Source: Spirodela intermedia
Taxonomy: Eukaryota > Streptophyta > Magnoliopsida > Alismatales > Araceae
Direction: 5' to 3'
Length of the DNA: 64,000 bases
Assembly: GCA_902729315.2 (NCBI GenBank)
Contig: LR746273.1
Location: 6,174,001-6,238,000, forward strand
Position numbers and translations under genes: made by a program. The notes below the pieces were generated by a model. It ran no database searches. It was not told the origin of the DNA and worked only from the letters and a program-made list of their open reading frames with translations. Below, piece after piece: positions 12,701-26,000 of the stretch. Position 1 is the stretch's first letter. Every line of letters begins with the position of its first letter.

Positions 12701-13439
12701 TTCTTTTCCAGATTCCAATTTGGAAACCAGATTGGGCACCATCTGTCCTACCTGTGTACAATCAACAGGCTCTGAAGGATTCTCTAAAGGAATAGAGTTG
12801 GCTTCAAACCCAATTAAGGAACCCATCATTTCAATCCCTACGCCGTGTAAGCACATGCATTTATGTGCAATCTGTGCTGATTCTTCCCATTGATGTGCGT
12901 CATGGTTCCATTGGATCTGGGCAAGATCCATGGTCATTCTCTTAAGCCAAGATAATGACAACTTCCTGCCGAAATCTGATCCCCCCTCTCTTTTTAAATT
13001 AAAATTTGATGGTGAACATTTGACCAGTTCCACATGATTCTGTAGTCCATCGGTATGTAATGGAGATGGTGATGACGTAGTTGTGGAGTTCAGATTTATC
13101 ACATTTCCAGAATTGTGGGATTCTATTTCTAGGTTACTCTTAATCCTTGTGCCATATTTGAATACTCCATTTTTCATCCAGAGTAGTATGAAGAACCTAG
13201 ACTGTTGCGATGCCAATTCCGTTCATGATATTTCATCAAGCTAGCCAACGGTTATCAAATCTCTCCATGTTCTTGAATCCTCCGTGACATCGGTACCTGG
13301 TCCGATTGCGGGAGACGAGGATTATGATAATGAAAACAGTGATCCGCACTGTACGGGAGATGGAACTCCGAACTATCCTATTCTGATTTTCTGCAAGCAA
13401 CCAGATCGACTTCTAGTGAGATTCGTGATTCACGCATCT

Positions 13440-13790
13440 CAGGGAAATGGAGAAGCTCACCTGGCGGATCCTAGGGCCGATCGCCCTTCATCACCGCATA
13501 TGATGAAGCATATACAGGTCCGCAACCCTCGCTGTCCCCACTCCGCAATTAATATACGCTGCTCTCTGTGCTCGCAGGTCACCTTCAGAAGCAGACTCAC
13601 AAGACGGGATTGGCGAACGGCAGGGAAATGGAGAAGCGCACCTGGCGGATCCGAGGGTCGATCGGCCTCCATCACCGCATTTTATGAAGAATACACCGGA
13701 GCGCAGCCCTTGGCGTCCCCACTCCGCAATTCATATCCACTCGTAGGTCACCTGCAGTCGCAGACTCGCAAGACGGGAGCGACGACCGGC
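13440..13790. repeat. Imperfect 181-bp tandem duplication
   Basis: CAGGGAAATGGAGAAG recurs at 13440 and 13621. CACCTGGCGGATCC, a GATCG block, CATCACCGCAT, GTCCCCACTCCGCAATT and a GCAGACTC-CAAGACGGGA end follow in the same order in both copies. The second copy is about 13 bp shorter because part of the segment before the last block is missing. Confidence 0.9.
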
Positions 13791-15030
13791 TGCCGCAACC
13801 CTAACAACCTCCATCCGTCGTCGTCATCCCCGGGATTGCCCCACCCTCCTCCACCGCCGGCTGGAATCCCCCCTCCCCCCTTCTCTGCGCCATCCCCGAG
13901 GAGCGCATTTATCTTGTCGAGAGGATTCCGCCGAAGATCGCGTCTTGCAAGGCCCTCCCCCGGCGACCGGCGGTGCGCCACCCGCCTGCCCGCCATGATC
14001 TGCGGCGTGCGTCAGCGGATTTCCGCAATCGGCTTTCGACTAGACAGCTGGGGAAAATTTCAAAACAGTCCCTTTCGGAATCAACCCTGTTCTACAAAGA
14101 CATCAGTGACGAGTCAAAAATGAGATTTTCAATTTTTAGAGGGTATATCTTCAATTTCCTCCTAACCTCAATATCATTCCCTACGGAGCATTGTAACGTG
14201 GTCGAGGTCGTCTTTTTAACTATTTAATATATATATATATATTATAACGATTATTTGACCCTTATACCCTTTTTTTCAACATGAAGCACGTTTTTCTGAA
14301 AAGTCACCCATCTATCATTACCTTAATTGCTTAGGTTGCCAACAATATACATCACCGTTGACCCTAGTCTTCATAATTATAAATAATAGAATGTGTTTGA
14401 CTAGCACACGATTGTAATGTAGGGGACATAAACTACACATTTTTATTAATTTATTTACTCTAATTAGAATACAAAAATTTAGTTGATTCATTTGGATAAT
14501 CAATGAGTAAAGAATGTAGTATTTTATTTTGTTTGATAACATTTAATTATAATTATTCCGGTTGTGGTTGGCCCGGGTACTTACAGTGATCAGCTAAAAT
14601 TTGGATATTTAAAATAGAGGCCCTGGGGACAAAAAGATAAAAACCTACTTTTTTCTGATGTTAATGTAAAAGAGGTGGGGCCCGCCGCTAATGTGATATT
14701 TAATTGAGGTCCAATAAAATAAACTAATGTCTATGAGAACCTGTCAGTGAGGATATTTTAAAACAATGCAGCGTACGGCCGTCTTTTGGGCCCACAATCC
14801 TCTTCTCACAAGGCGTGTAATTACGTATAAACCCTCACGTCCGTTCTTTTAGCTTTATTACCTTTATACTCTCTAAAATCGGAAAAGTCCTCCCCATCCG
14901 GTAACGGGTGTTGAGGAGGCCCAGTCAGGGCCGGGGACCCTGCCAAAGTGGCCCTAGACTTCGTATCTGATAAAAGGCGACCGTCCGGGGCCGGGCTCTA
15001 CGTAGCCAACTTGAGCCCGGGCCCGGACTT

Positions 15031-15065
<35 letters not shown>

Positions 15066-15149
15066 AGGGATTTTGTATCTTTTGGGTTCAAGAAGACCGT
15101 ACTGGAAAGGAACTCTTATGGGTCGCCACAATCAACGGCTCCCTATAAA

Positions 15150-15640
15150 GTATATATAAAATATTATTTATGAATAAATTAGTTTATTTTATATTTATCG
15201 GGGCTATTATATGAAACTTTATAAGCGACGTCGCCACCGCACCCACTTGAAGGTCGGATAGAGAGAGAGTGAAGAGAAGAGAGAGAGAGAGAGTGAACAG
15301 AGAGAGAGAACATATATATATAAATATTATTTATGAATAAATTAACTTTATTTTATATATTTATCGGGGCTATTATAGAAACTTTATAAGCAATCTCGCG
15401 GCGTATCCACTGCGAAGGTCGGATCGAGAGAGAGAGAGAGAAAGAGAGTGAAGAGAGAGAGAGAACATATATATATATAAATATTCTTTATGAATAAATT
15501 TACTTTATTTTATATATTTATCGGGGCTATTATATGAAGCTTTATAAGCAATGTCGCCGGCGCACCCACTCCGAAGCTCGGATCGAGAGAGAGAGAAGAG
15601 AGAGAAGAGAGAGAAGAGAGAGAAGAGAGAGAGAGGGAGG
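15150..15640. repeat. Three tandem ~160-bp units, each AT-rich then GA-rich
   Basis: The marker TATGAATAAATT occurs at about 15170, 15333 and 15490 (spacings of 163 and 157 bp). Each unit continues with TTTATTTTATAT, TTATCGGGGCTATTATA, AACTTTATAAGC-like sequence, a GAAGGTCGGAT-like block and a GA tract of variable length. The array ends about 650 bp before the kinase start codon. Confidence 0.9.
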
Positions 15641-16285
15641 GAATCGTCAGCATTTGAAAAACGGGGCGACCAACTGGAACGCCGTTCAAGATTCCTTTCG
15701 CTGCCGGTAAACTGGCGGCATTTCCCTGCTGTCGCCTTTGTCGTTGTTCTCCTCCTCCTCAGGCAGTAGTGGAGTTGATGCCGTTGGAAGGAGGAAGCGG
15801 AGGGGACGCGAGCGAAGGTATGGACAATACGAGCCCACACTTTCCCGGCGAGTTGATTCCGGAGTTGTTTGTTCGACAGACCATCTCGATATAGACGTGT
15901 CTCTCCCCAATCCCTCGAATAGCGGAGCCCAGGGAAGAACAAGAAAGGGGGGGAGGGGGAGGATAAAATCCAGAGGAGGATGGAGAGATATCGGGAAGAG
16001 ATCGCGACAAAAGAGATGTGACGTTAGCTTTGTCTTTCCGTAATTGTTGTCTGCTTGAGACATCTCCCGGGCAATTTTCCCCTATCTCGGTCCCGGGGGG
16101 CTTTCCTCTGTACGTTCACGACAATTTGCTCATCATTTGGTTGCTCTGTTGATTCCCTCTCAAGAAGACGTCCTCCCATTTCCACCTAAATCCTGATTGC
16201 TCATCGAAAAACTGGTTTCTTATCCGCATCTCGTTGTGTCTGGTTTTCCCTGATCTGGTCCATGCGCTCACTGTGATAGAGAACC

Positions 16286-19200
16286 ATGGGTTGCATTGCG
16301 TCGAAGGATGTCGTCTCTGTGAACCCTGCTCTAGATCACTCAGGCGCAATCAGGATCCATAGTTCCGGAGGGGCGTCGTCTTCTTCTCGCCGGAATGGGG
16401 CGAAGAAGAGATACGGAAACCTCGTCACGGATGCGTCGACGGAGTCCAGGAAGGCTAGCTCAAATGCCACCAGCGCGCTGAGCTTCCGGCTGTCGAACCT
16501 CCACAAGTACCTGGAAGGGGAACTGGTGGCGGCCGGTTGGCCCGCCTGGCTGAGCGCAGTTGCTGGAGAGGCCATTCAAGGATGGGTGCCGCTCAAGTCC
16601 GACTCATTTGAGAAGCTGGAAAAGGTAATGGGCAAAACCTTTCGCCAACGTTTTTATCACCGATGGTTCCGGCTCTTTGCTTCAAGAAATATTCGTATGA
16701 ATCACAACTTTCAACGTCTGCGTTGAAGTGAAAGTTTAAATGTCGACTGATTTTATGTATTTAGATAGTGAATCCTAATTTACTTCACGGATATGCATCT
16801 GCACACTTGCCACCAAAAGATCTTTAAAGGCCTCTAATGAGACATATGAATGTGGGTGCACCACATTCCGAGTTCCCACATCCTTCTGGTTGTATATTGT
16901 CTCTCAGTTTTTGCTTCTGTGAATAGATTCCTCAGAAGTTTCTTTCCTCTGGTTCATTGATGTCTGCCGAGGGCATATAAAATTGATTATAATCTACGAC
17001 AACGTTATGCAACAATCAGGTAACCTTGGTGTTTTGTTGCCAAATTCAGTCACTGTTTCTAAAATCAGCCACCCACACAATCAGGCTGATTGTGTCAACG
17101 TTAATGCAATCAGACACACCGAAGTAAGAAACAAGACATTACTTTGTCTAAACTACATGATGCCCTGCATATCATAATGTTTAGCCTGTACTCATGCCGA
17201 TCTCGGTACATAAAACCTCTTACAGAGTAAAGCCCTCGGATGAACGTCAATTTGTTATTACTTGTTTGTTTAAGCATTTCTTGACTCAATCTTAGTTCTT
17301 TGCTGTTTGGCCCTTTAGATTGGGCAAGGTACATACAGCAGTGTATTCCAAGCGCGTGAACTGGAGACAGGAAAGATTGTTGCCCTGAAGAAGGTACGAT
17401 TTGACAATTACGAGCCCGAGAGTGTCAGGTTTATGGCACGGGAAATACAAATACTCCGCAGGCTCAATCACCCAAATATTGTGAAACTTGAGGGCGTGAT
17501 TACATCTCGGTTGTCATGCTGTATATATCTTGTGTTCGAGTACATGGAACATGACCTTTCAGGGTTGTCATCCTGTCCTGATATTCAATTCAGTGAGTCC
17601 CAGGTTCGTCTGTGCTCGTGAAAACAAAAATAACTTTATTCTTTGACACAAAAAAAGAAGAAGAGAAGAATTCCCTTTTTTTCCCACTTGCTCATCGAAG
17701 AGTTTCATTTTACTTGTCTACCTTGTAGGTGAAGTGCTACATGCGCCAGTTACTCTCTGGACTTGAACATTGCCATTCGCAGGGTATCATGCATCGTGAC
17801 ATCAAGGGTTCAAATCTTTTGGTTAACAATGAAGGAATCCTCAAAATAGCTGATTTTGGTCTGGCGAACTCTTATTTGGGACAAAAGCAACCATTAACAA
17901 GTCGTGTAGTTACTCTATGGTATCGCCCACCTGAACTTCTCTTGGGATCAACAGACTATGGAGCGTCAGTTGATCTATGGAGTGTTGGCTGTGTATTTGG
18001 CGAAGTGCTTCTGGGGAAGCCTATCCTACAGGGAAGAACTGAGGTAATGACCTTCAGTGCTTCTCGTTTAGTGTTATACTTGCCATATTGTGAGGCAATA
18101 CAGTTGTTTAGGGTTATTAAAACCTTTTGTCCAGGCTTAATGTGAAGCTATAGAGGGTATATGTTATTACACATGGCCCTCTTTTACTCATTCTTGATTC
18201 TTCTACGTACTCACAAACTATGTATGCTATATGCCTTTTATCTACATATTTGGGATATTTGAAAAAAAAATCCTTCTTTCTTTACCTGTTAAACGGAGTC
18301 TAAAGTAAGTGATTATATTTCCCCCTGAACGGAAAGTTACTTAATTCTGCCTACATCCCGATTCGCAGGTTGAACAGTTGCATAAAATATTTAAGCTATG
18401 TGGCTCACCACCGGATGAATATTGGAGAAAGTCCAAGTTACCGCATGCAACTATTTTCAAACCCCATCAACCCTACAAAAGTTGCCTTAAAGAAACATGC
18501 AAAGGTTTTCCAGACTGTGCATTCAGTTTAATAGAAACTCTCCTCTCAGTTGAACCTTATAAGCGCGGAACTGCTTCCTCTGCTCTCAAATCTACGGTAT
18601 GTAATGTTTCATTCTTCTCTCTCAAAGCCCGACACTTCATCTAGCTAGTACATATTATTTCTAAAATGTTTTAAGCCACTAAAATAGTTCAAGATTTCGT
18701 ATGTTATTTCACTTGTTTATCAGTAGAGCATGTGGAGCTACATATGATTGTTTCGTTTAGCCGTTTTCCAGATGGAAAACCAGTGGCATAAAACTGCAAA
18801 TTGCCAAATTTATGTATGCAAGACAAGTTGGCCAGTCATTTAGATTTCCAAATAGAAAATGAAATAATTATAAGGCTAGAAAGTGCTTACCTTTCTAAGC
18901 TGTGATTGCCAGAACTTCAGAAGTTTTGATTCATCAATGAAAATGTCATGTCCGAAAGGTACAGTTTCTGAATCCTAAATGCTAGGCAAGTTTCCTGTGG
19001 AAGGCCCCTCTGCCCATTTGGTTGGTTGGTCGAGGGGGAGAGCGTGGTGACGTTAATTATGTTAGTTTCAATACCTTCATACTTGTACCCTGTAATCATG
19101 CCTATTCCTGCATGCGGCTTTACCCATGCCATACACATTTTCATCCCTTGCTATGTCCTGCTTTGCCACTGTGATGAACCATAGATTCACTGGCCTTGGA

Positions 19201-21123
19201 GGGCATTTTACGAATTTCTTTTGTCTGGATGCAGCCGAACTGTGTACCATTTGTCATCAGATTAGCAGTGGCTCTTATGTTTCTCTCATTTAGTCTCCTG
19301 ATGACTACCTGCATTACAGAGAGTGGTGCAACACTGAAAAAAAGAAGAAAAGAAAAAAAAAAAAGCAAGAGATAGCATCCGAATAGCTAGAACTTTCAAC
19401 TACCTCTTCTCAAATCAGCTTGAACAGTCCTCTCGTTCACTGCAATCTCCAACATGAAAATTAATGCATCATCAGTGACACTCTGAGCCTGTCATTGTTT
19501 CATTTTATGTTCTTATGTAGATCAGTGTTGTCAAAGTTATAATGGAGCATACTAACCTTATCTCATTCTGGATCAGTATTTTGCTACAGAGCCTTATTCA
19601 TGTGAACCATCTAGCTTACCGAAATACCCCCCTAACAAGGAGATTGATGCAAAGAATCGCGAGGAATTACGCAGGTGATTGTTCAAAATTCCATTTTTTA
19701 AGATACTTGATATTTAAATTTAATATCTCTCCATCGTGAGGAAAGTGCTATATTTTTTAAAGTGTCTTGAGCTGTAGAATTTTTTTTATTTCCCATTCAT
19801 TGGCAAGAGACATTATATATGGAAAGTATTTTCCATTAATTGCCAAATTTCTTTCGTTGATTCTGTATGTTACCTACCTATGGATTTGGGATTATTTCCA
19901 ATATGGGATGCCAAGGAGATTCCTTTGACTTTTTTTGAATCTTGGGGAATCTTCCCTGAATACTTCCCATAGAGCTGATGAATCCGCGCTTCGCATCTAT
20001 CTTGTCTGACAATGAAGCTAAAACTATCGCAAATGACCTAGAATTATGGTTGACATCCTTCTAAGATGCTATCAACAGGCGTATCTGACAACCGTTGTGG
20101 CGTTTCAGGAAAAGGGCTCCCAACAGGGGCCACGTATCAAGAGGCTGTAAACCTTCGCGAGAATCTAATGGCCCAAACAGATTGCCGTCATGTGCTGAGG
20201 TAACATCCATCATCTGTTCAGAAGCTGATTGCATCATCTATTCATCTGCAAAGAAAAGCAATGGGTATCTGATATCAATCAAATTTGTTTTCTCTAGTCT
20301 CTGCGGGAGCTCAAAACAAATGCCCATGTGGTGAAAAGGAGTGGTCTCAAGCCAAATCCTCAGAGCAGAGACGGCAGTTCTAGGCTCTTCACAGACCTGC
20401 AGGCAGTATCGACAACAAGACCGCCAGATGAAGCTTCCCACTCAAAGCTTCACTCTGAGGAAGGCATATCTTTCTCTGGGTCGCTGTTGCTTCCATCCTC
20501 CGGTGGTTTCTCATGGGCGAGACACTGGAGAGAGGACGATGCAGGTTCAAGGCCAAACAGCAGAGCCAGTTCAAGGGAGGCCCATGAGCTGTCCAATGAG
20601 AAGGCGAAGTGGGTGGCCTTGAAGCAGCTGAGGCCATTAACGCGCCCGGATTCCTTCGACGCTTCTGAAGCCTTCAACTCCCATAACCTCTCGGAGGTGC
20701 TCCTCTCGAGAGACTGCTGATTCCTTTCCCCTTTTGGTTATCGACGCTGATTGTTCTCTTCGTTTTTTTTTTTCTTTTCTTGTTCAGAGTTCCATGCAAG
20801 ATCAAGAAGATCGAGTGGAGTTCTCCGGCCCTCTGCTGTCTCAGTTGAACAAGGTCGACGAGTTGCTGGAGAAGCACGAGAGGCAGATCCGGCAGGCTGT
20901 TCGTCGCTCCTGGTTCCAACGGTGTAAGGATTATATTGAGAATTTAATATATAATAATGGTTTGATCCGGAAATTAATATGTGAAAAACTTACTCCTATC
21001 ATTCATCGATCACTTTTTTAAAAAATAAAATAAAAATCCGTTTGGGTAAATTATTTTTGCCACTGATTCGTGTGCTCATTCATATGCAGGGCAAAGGGAA
21101 GGAAAGCAGGAGGCCTGAGCTAG
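16286..21123 (+). CDS. CDK-like protein kinase with N-terminal MGC lipidation site (IBS1/At1g54610-like)
   Basis: Nine exons (16286-16624, 17319-17603, 17729-18043, 18369-18596, 19577-19674, 20109-20199, 20298-20696, 20788-20921, 21090-21123) give about 640 residues. The start MGCIASK fits N-myristoylation plus palmitoylation, suggesting membrane attachment. The kinase domain begins at residue 114 with IGQGTYSSVF. The ATP lysine is K137, the catalytic loop is HRDIKGSN with D232, and the Mg2+ aspartate is D250 in DFG. The C-helix reads EPESVRFMAREI in place of a cyclin-dependent PSTAIRE. The VVTLWYRPPELLLG segment is typical of CDKC/CRK-like kinases. After residue 389 a Ser/Arg-rich tail follows and ends in the conserved LLSQLNKVDELLEKHERQIR block. 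The IBS1 group is linked to BABA-primed defence; that role here is inference. The exon 7 donor (GTGCTC) is weak, and the exon 8 donor could be 20922 or 20924, so the final 10-15 residues are uncertain. Confidence 0.9.
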
Positions 21124-23006
21124 CTGCTGCCGCTCGTTGCTCTTTTGAAGAGAATATCACCCGAGTGAACCAGCTCCGTGGCGATGGAACCCGAGAGGGG
21201 AAGGTCCACGTCGGCCGGTGGTGATCTTCAAAGAAGATGACTGTCGCCTGACGTGGCTCCTGGAGAAGGTCCACTCTGGGTGATTTGGGGGGGGGGGGAT
21301 TACGGCAAGTGATTTTAAGTTGCGGGGGTTTGATGTAAAAATGACGTAAAAATCTGTCTTTTGACTCTGCAGGTTTATTGTAAAGATACCATATTTTTTT
21401 CTTGCAGCGTATGGAGTAGGGAGATTTCTAACCGCCGTCCTGGCATGCTACGTACTATCTGTCGCGGAAATGGGGGTATCGTGGCGGCTCGAGAGTAGAA
21501 GCTCACGGAGTGGAGTGCACCACGTGTCCAGAGAATTTCCAAATTGACCGTCAGGGGTAAGGTCAGGAGCCAGCGCCTGACCCACTTGGGTCGAATCAGT
21601 AGTCCGGTCAAGAGGATGGGGCCCACACCGACCAGGGTCCTCCACTTATGTACTTAATTAGAGAGAGAGAGAGAGAGCGGATAGTCGGGGTGTGACACGT
21701 GGACACCATGTGGGCATTTATCTGCTGAGACGTCGACGTTGTGGACCGTACATCGCGAGATTTGGGCACAAGGGACCGGCCACGTGGATTTCGATCGTCT
21801 TTCGAGGAGGTGTGGGGACCGCCAACGAGGGGGTGGCAGAAAGGGCTCATGGAAGTAAATGCGGCGGTGGAAGCTGTCAGATAGGGAGGGGGTAAGACGA
21901 CAAACGGTGACCACAATCGCACATATTATTACATTTCTGTAGCAAGTCCTGTGATGAGAAAACGCCAGAAGGCGGGGACGGCAACTGTCGCCGTCTTTCC
22001 AACCCCTGAAACATGGAGATCTCGGCTTCCCCTAAAAGCTCTGCAGATCGCTTGATTCTTGAAGGCGATCGGCGATGGCAAACCTCGGATGGATTCTCCC
22101 CGCACCGGTCGACGGCGAACTCCGCCGTTGCACCGCCGACGCCACGGTAATTGCTTCTCTCTGTTCATGTACGCCCTGTGATTGATTGTCGTCATCGTCT
22201 GGTGTCAAGGTTTTGGTCGAACGAGTGGACTGTTTTCCTTTTGGATAGTGTGGCGGTGGTGGAGGTGACTGTCGCGACATCTGGGGTCGTTCCGATGCGG
22301 ATAGACCCTATGACCTCATGGCAGTAGATGCGAACCATGCGGTAATCTTCCAAGCGGGGTTCGTCATTTCCTGCTCTCTGCGGGATTGGTAGGCTGCTGT
22401 GAGATGTTATCGAGAGAAGAAGGGTCCACCGGTGGGATCTACGGCCGTGACCGGCTTCTGATCTGCATGTTCTCAATAGATATCCAAGAAGGAGAGCTTT
22501 CCTCTGTTGTCGGGATTTGCTGGTATAGAGGGATTTTGGCGTCGACGAGCACAAACGTCCAAGAGAAGAGGACAAATGTAGATCACATTAGGATATGGAT
22601 TCAGCTGGGGTCGGACAGTCCATGCTTATTGGCTCTCTGCTGCCTCTGGAGAACGAAGGCTTCGCGGCTCACGAGAAAGACAGGAAGCATAGAAAGAAGA
22701 CGGAGAGGGAGAACGGATGACCTGACAGTCCAGCCTCTCCTTGTTCAATTACGAAACCCACCTCTGCCTGCTTTCCTTAACCCAGACGCTTGGACGATGA
22801 AATATGGTACGACAGGAGAGCGCGCGCCCGGTGTGTGGGGGAGGGGGCCGCACTCTCTCCTTAATGTCTCCCGAGGAGGTGAGGGTGGAGGTGAAGACCA
22901 GCAGGGTTTTGGTTTTGTTTTCCTCGTTCTGGTCAATGTGACCTCCAGATAGTCCTGTTTTCTTCACGCTCTGGGTCTCGGTTCATCTTCCTTGTTGTAC
23001 ACCGAT
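21124..23006. other. Region between the kinase and DHHC genes, with a likely 5' leader exon
   Basis: GC-rich DNA with a GA tract (21660-21677) and ACGTG cores near 21518, 21695 and 21780. A G-run lies at 21285-21298. At about 22020-22148 a segment resembling a non-coding leader exon ends at a GTAATT donor; it carries a short upstream ORF starting at 22076. This is probably the 5' UTR of the DHHC gene, but the link cannot be proved here. The stretch 22150-22990 shows no exon I recognise. Confidence 0.45.
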
Positions 23007-26000
23007 ATGAGGAAGCACGGCTGGCAGCTCCCCTACCACCCTCTCCAGGTCTGGTCTTTCTCGCTGTTCCGTTTTTCTCTCAGCAGTTGTGAGTGTGACT
23101 CCTCAGCTCTCATTTCCCTGGGTCAGGTAGTGGCCATTGCGGTTTTCCTGGCTCTGGGGGTCGCCTTCTACGTGTTTTTCGCCCCATTTGTCGGAAATAA
23201 GAAGCTTGAGCATTTGGCAGCCGGGCTCTACACTCCTCTGGTTAGTCATTTCCACCCATCAGGTCTCTCATTTCTTTCATACATTATTCTATGTCAAAGG
23301 TTGACATTTATCTCGTTGTCCTTTCTTTTTATGTGTGGGTCTATACGTCATACTGAGCTCTGTATAGTTTTTATCTTGCTGTTCAGAAACTCTCCAATGT
23401 TTCCCCTTCACGATGTATATAACACGTGAAAAAAACTTTCTCTTGTATTCATAATGTCCGGTGAAATTGAAGTTAAGATAAAGTGTTGGTTGTCTAGCCT
23501 GCATCATGTTGTACTTTCGGAGGTAGCTCAAACATAACATCTGACTTTGGTTAAATTTTCTAGCTTTCGTGCGTCTTCTGCATATACGTTTGGTGCGCAG
23601 CAACAGATCCAGGGGATGAAGGAATTTTCAAGTCAAAAAAGTATCTGGGCGTTGTGGATGACGAGAAACCTGCCAGCTCAAAGGGACCCAGACAAGGGAA
23701 CGAGTCCATTTCCTCTGTTAATGAAATGAATACTGCTACCTTTGGGGAGAAGTCCCTAAATGAGGCCTCAGCTACCGATGCTAGTGTTGGGATATCGTTG
23801 AATGAGTTCCAAAAAGAAAGTATTTCTTGTTTTCTGGCTCTGCTGGGAAGGTGCCCTCTTTCGTACGTATGTCGCCAGTCTCATTCATGTGGCCAACGTA
23901 CAGAGCAACAGATGAGCGAGGATGGATCGTTTTACTGCAGTCTTTGTGAAGTTGAGGTGAGCGGCTAATGTCTGACCTTGGATGGCGATGTTCCAACCTT
24001 TTTCTTGCTGATAGTATTTTCTGTTCTATGGTTTGTTTTCAACGTTATGGTCCATGTCATGCATTATCCTGAATTATAGAGGATTTAATGACTTCATTTT
24101 AAGATATTTTGAATCACTGCAGAAGTCAACCATTATATTATAGTTGGGACCGGTCAACCGGTATCACAGAAGTCACTGTTTTGTCCATAGATTCAGGTGG
24201 AAATGCTGGTTGAAAGATCAGATCATTAGTCTTTATTGGAGGAATCGTGCCCGTGGGCTATGCATTGATAGCATCCCTCATGTACATCTACATAAATGAT
24301 AGCAAAAATGAGCTGCTGCTGAGGTGTAGTTACCTGAAAGTCAATGAAAATCCAGATGATTTTCTTGCAGAAAATTTTCTTTTATGGTCATCCTTTTGTA
24401 GCAGTAGGTGATAATCCTAACGGAAATTTAGTTTTGTCTTTGGTGTCAGTTTAAACTCTTGATCAGGTGCTTTTTCCCAGCTCTATAAATTTTATAATTC
24501 TTGAACATAAATTAGATAATCTTTTTGAGTAACAATTGCAGCTGTCGTCATATCTTTGCTCTTCAGAGGAATGAAGCATACAGATCATCTGATGATCCAC
24601 TCTAGTTTTTATTGACTGCAATGAATAATCTGTACATCGGATTTAATCCTCAAGCTCCTATCCCAATCCCGCAGGTGTACAAGTATAGCAAGCACTGCAG
24701 AGTCTGTGATAAATGTGTGGATGGTTTTGATCACCATTGCAGGGTACTGAGCTCTTCTCAAAATCTCATCTGTACCCCTTCAAGGATATCTGACACCATC
24801 CCTTCCCTTCAATTTGCAGTGGCTCAACAATTGCATCGGCAGAAGAAACTACCGAGGGTTCTTCATCCTCATGGTATCTGCTCTTCTCATGGTACGCCGC
24901 TCTTAGAGACGATCTCCTCAGAAGTTGTCTCCCCCAATCACAGATTTAGCAATCATCCCTCTCACATCCACAGCCCTCGCTTGCTCCGCCCCACAAGCAC
25001 CGTCTTTCTGGTCCTTTTCATTTGGGATATTTATTGACAGGCATGGGTGGTTTGTGCACCTTGGGCTTGAGCTTGCAGCTTATTCTACAGTGGTCAGCGG
25101 GGGTGTTCATCTTGATTCGCTGTTTGCTCAAGCAGAGAGAGTTCACAGGGGATATAACATCGAAGCTGGGGAGCAGCTTCTCCTTGCCTGCATTCGTTGT
25201 CGTTGTGGTGGGTCTGCTCTGATTTTAATTTTTTATTGAAGAAAATCTGAACATAGGAGAATTTTATTTTTTTAATCTGGAAATGTGGAATGACCCTAAT
25301 GTTATTTTATTAAAAAAATTAGATGCTTTTGTTTTCAGGGTTCGTGCTCTTTCTTGGCCATGGTTGCCACCTTACCGCTCGCCCAGCTTTTTTTCTTCCA
25401 TGTCCTCCTCGTAAAAAAGGTATGTGCTTCGGAAGTTTTGCTTGTTTACTCGTTGACAATTGTTTAATGTTCGTCAACTAATCACATGCATCCCTTGCCG
25501 CATTATAAACAACAGCCGTTGACTAGAACAGGAAATATTTATCTTCCTCTCTCTCTCTCTCTCTCTCTCTAAAATATAACTTTTCTTTTCAAGGTTAACT
25601 GCATTCTCTAATGGGATTCATAAATCTCTATTCAAAATAAAGGTCAGCAAACCTTCTAGAACACAGATGAGCGAGAGTAGTGTTTGAGATTCAACGTGAT
25701 CATGATCATCGTCAACATCATCAGCATCATTAAAGTCTCATTTATTTTTTTCTGGGCAGGGAATCAGCACGTACGATTACATCGTGGCCTTGAGGGAGCA
25801 GGAGCAGGAGCAGCAGGGAATGCGGGGCCAGCAGAGCCCCCTGATGTCCCCGGTCAGCTCCCTCACCGGGCTGAGCAGCACCAGCTCCTTCACCAACTTC
25901 CGCCGCGGCGCCTGGTGCACCCCTCCCCGGCTGTTCCTCGAGGACCACCAGGTTTCTCCTCCTCTTGCCTTCTTTCCTGCTCGAGAGGGATGGTTGCAGT

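Larger units (their letters stand above)
12701..16285. other. Intergenic region between the WRKY and kinase genes
   Basis: The first 500 bp is likely WRKY 3' UTR and downstream DNA. At 13440-13790 there is a 181-bp tandem duplication in GC-rich DNA, and at 15150-15640 a triplicated AT/GA-rich unit. The stretch 14220-14880 is AT-rich without recognisable content. From about 15650 to 16285 a GC-richer segment probably holds the kinase 5' UTR. No exon of a known family was found on either strand. Confidence 0.6.
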
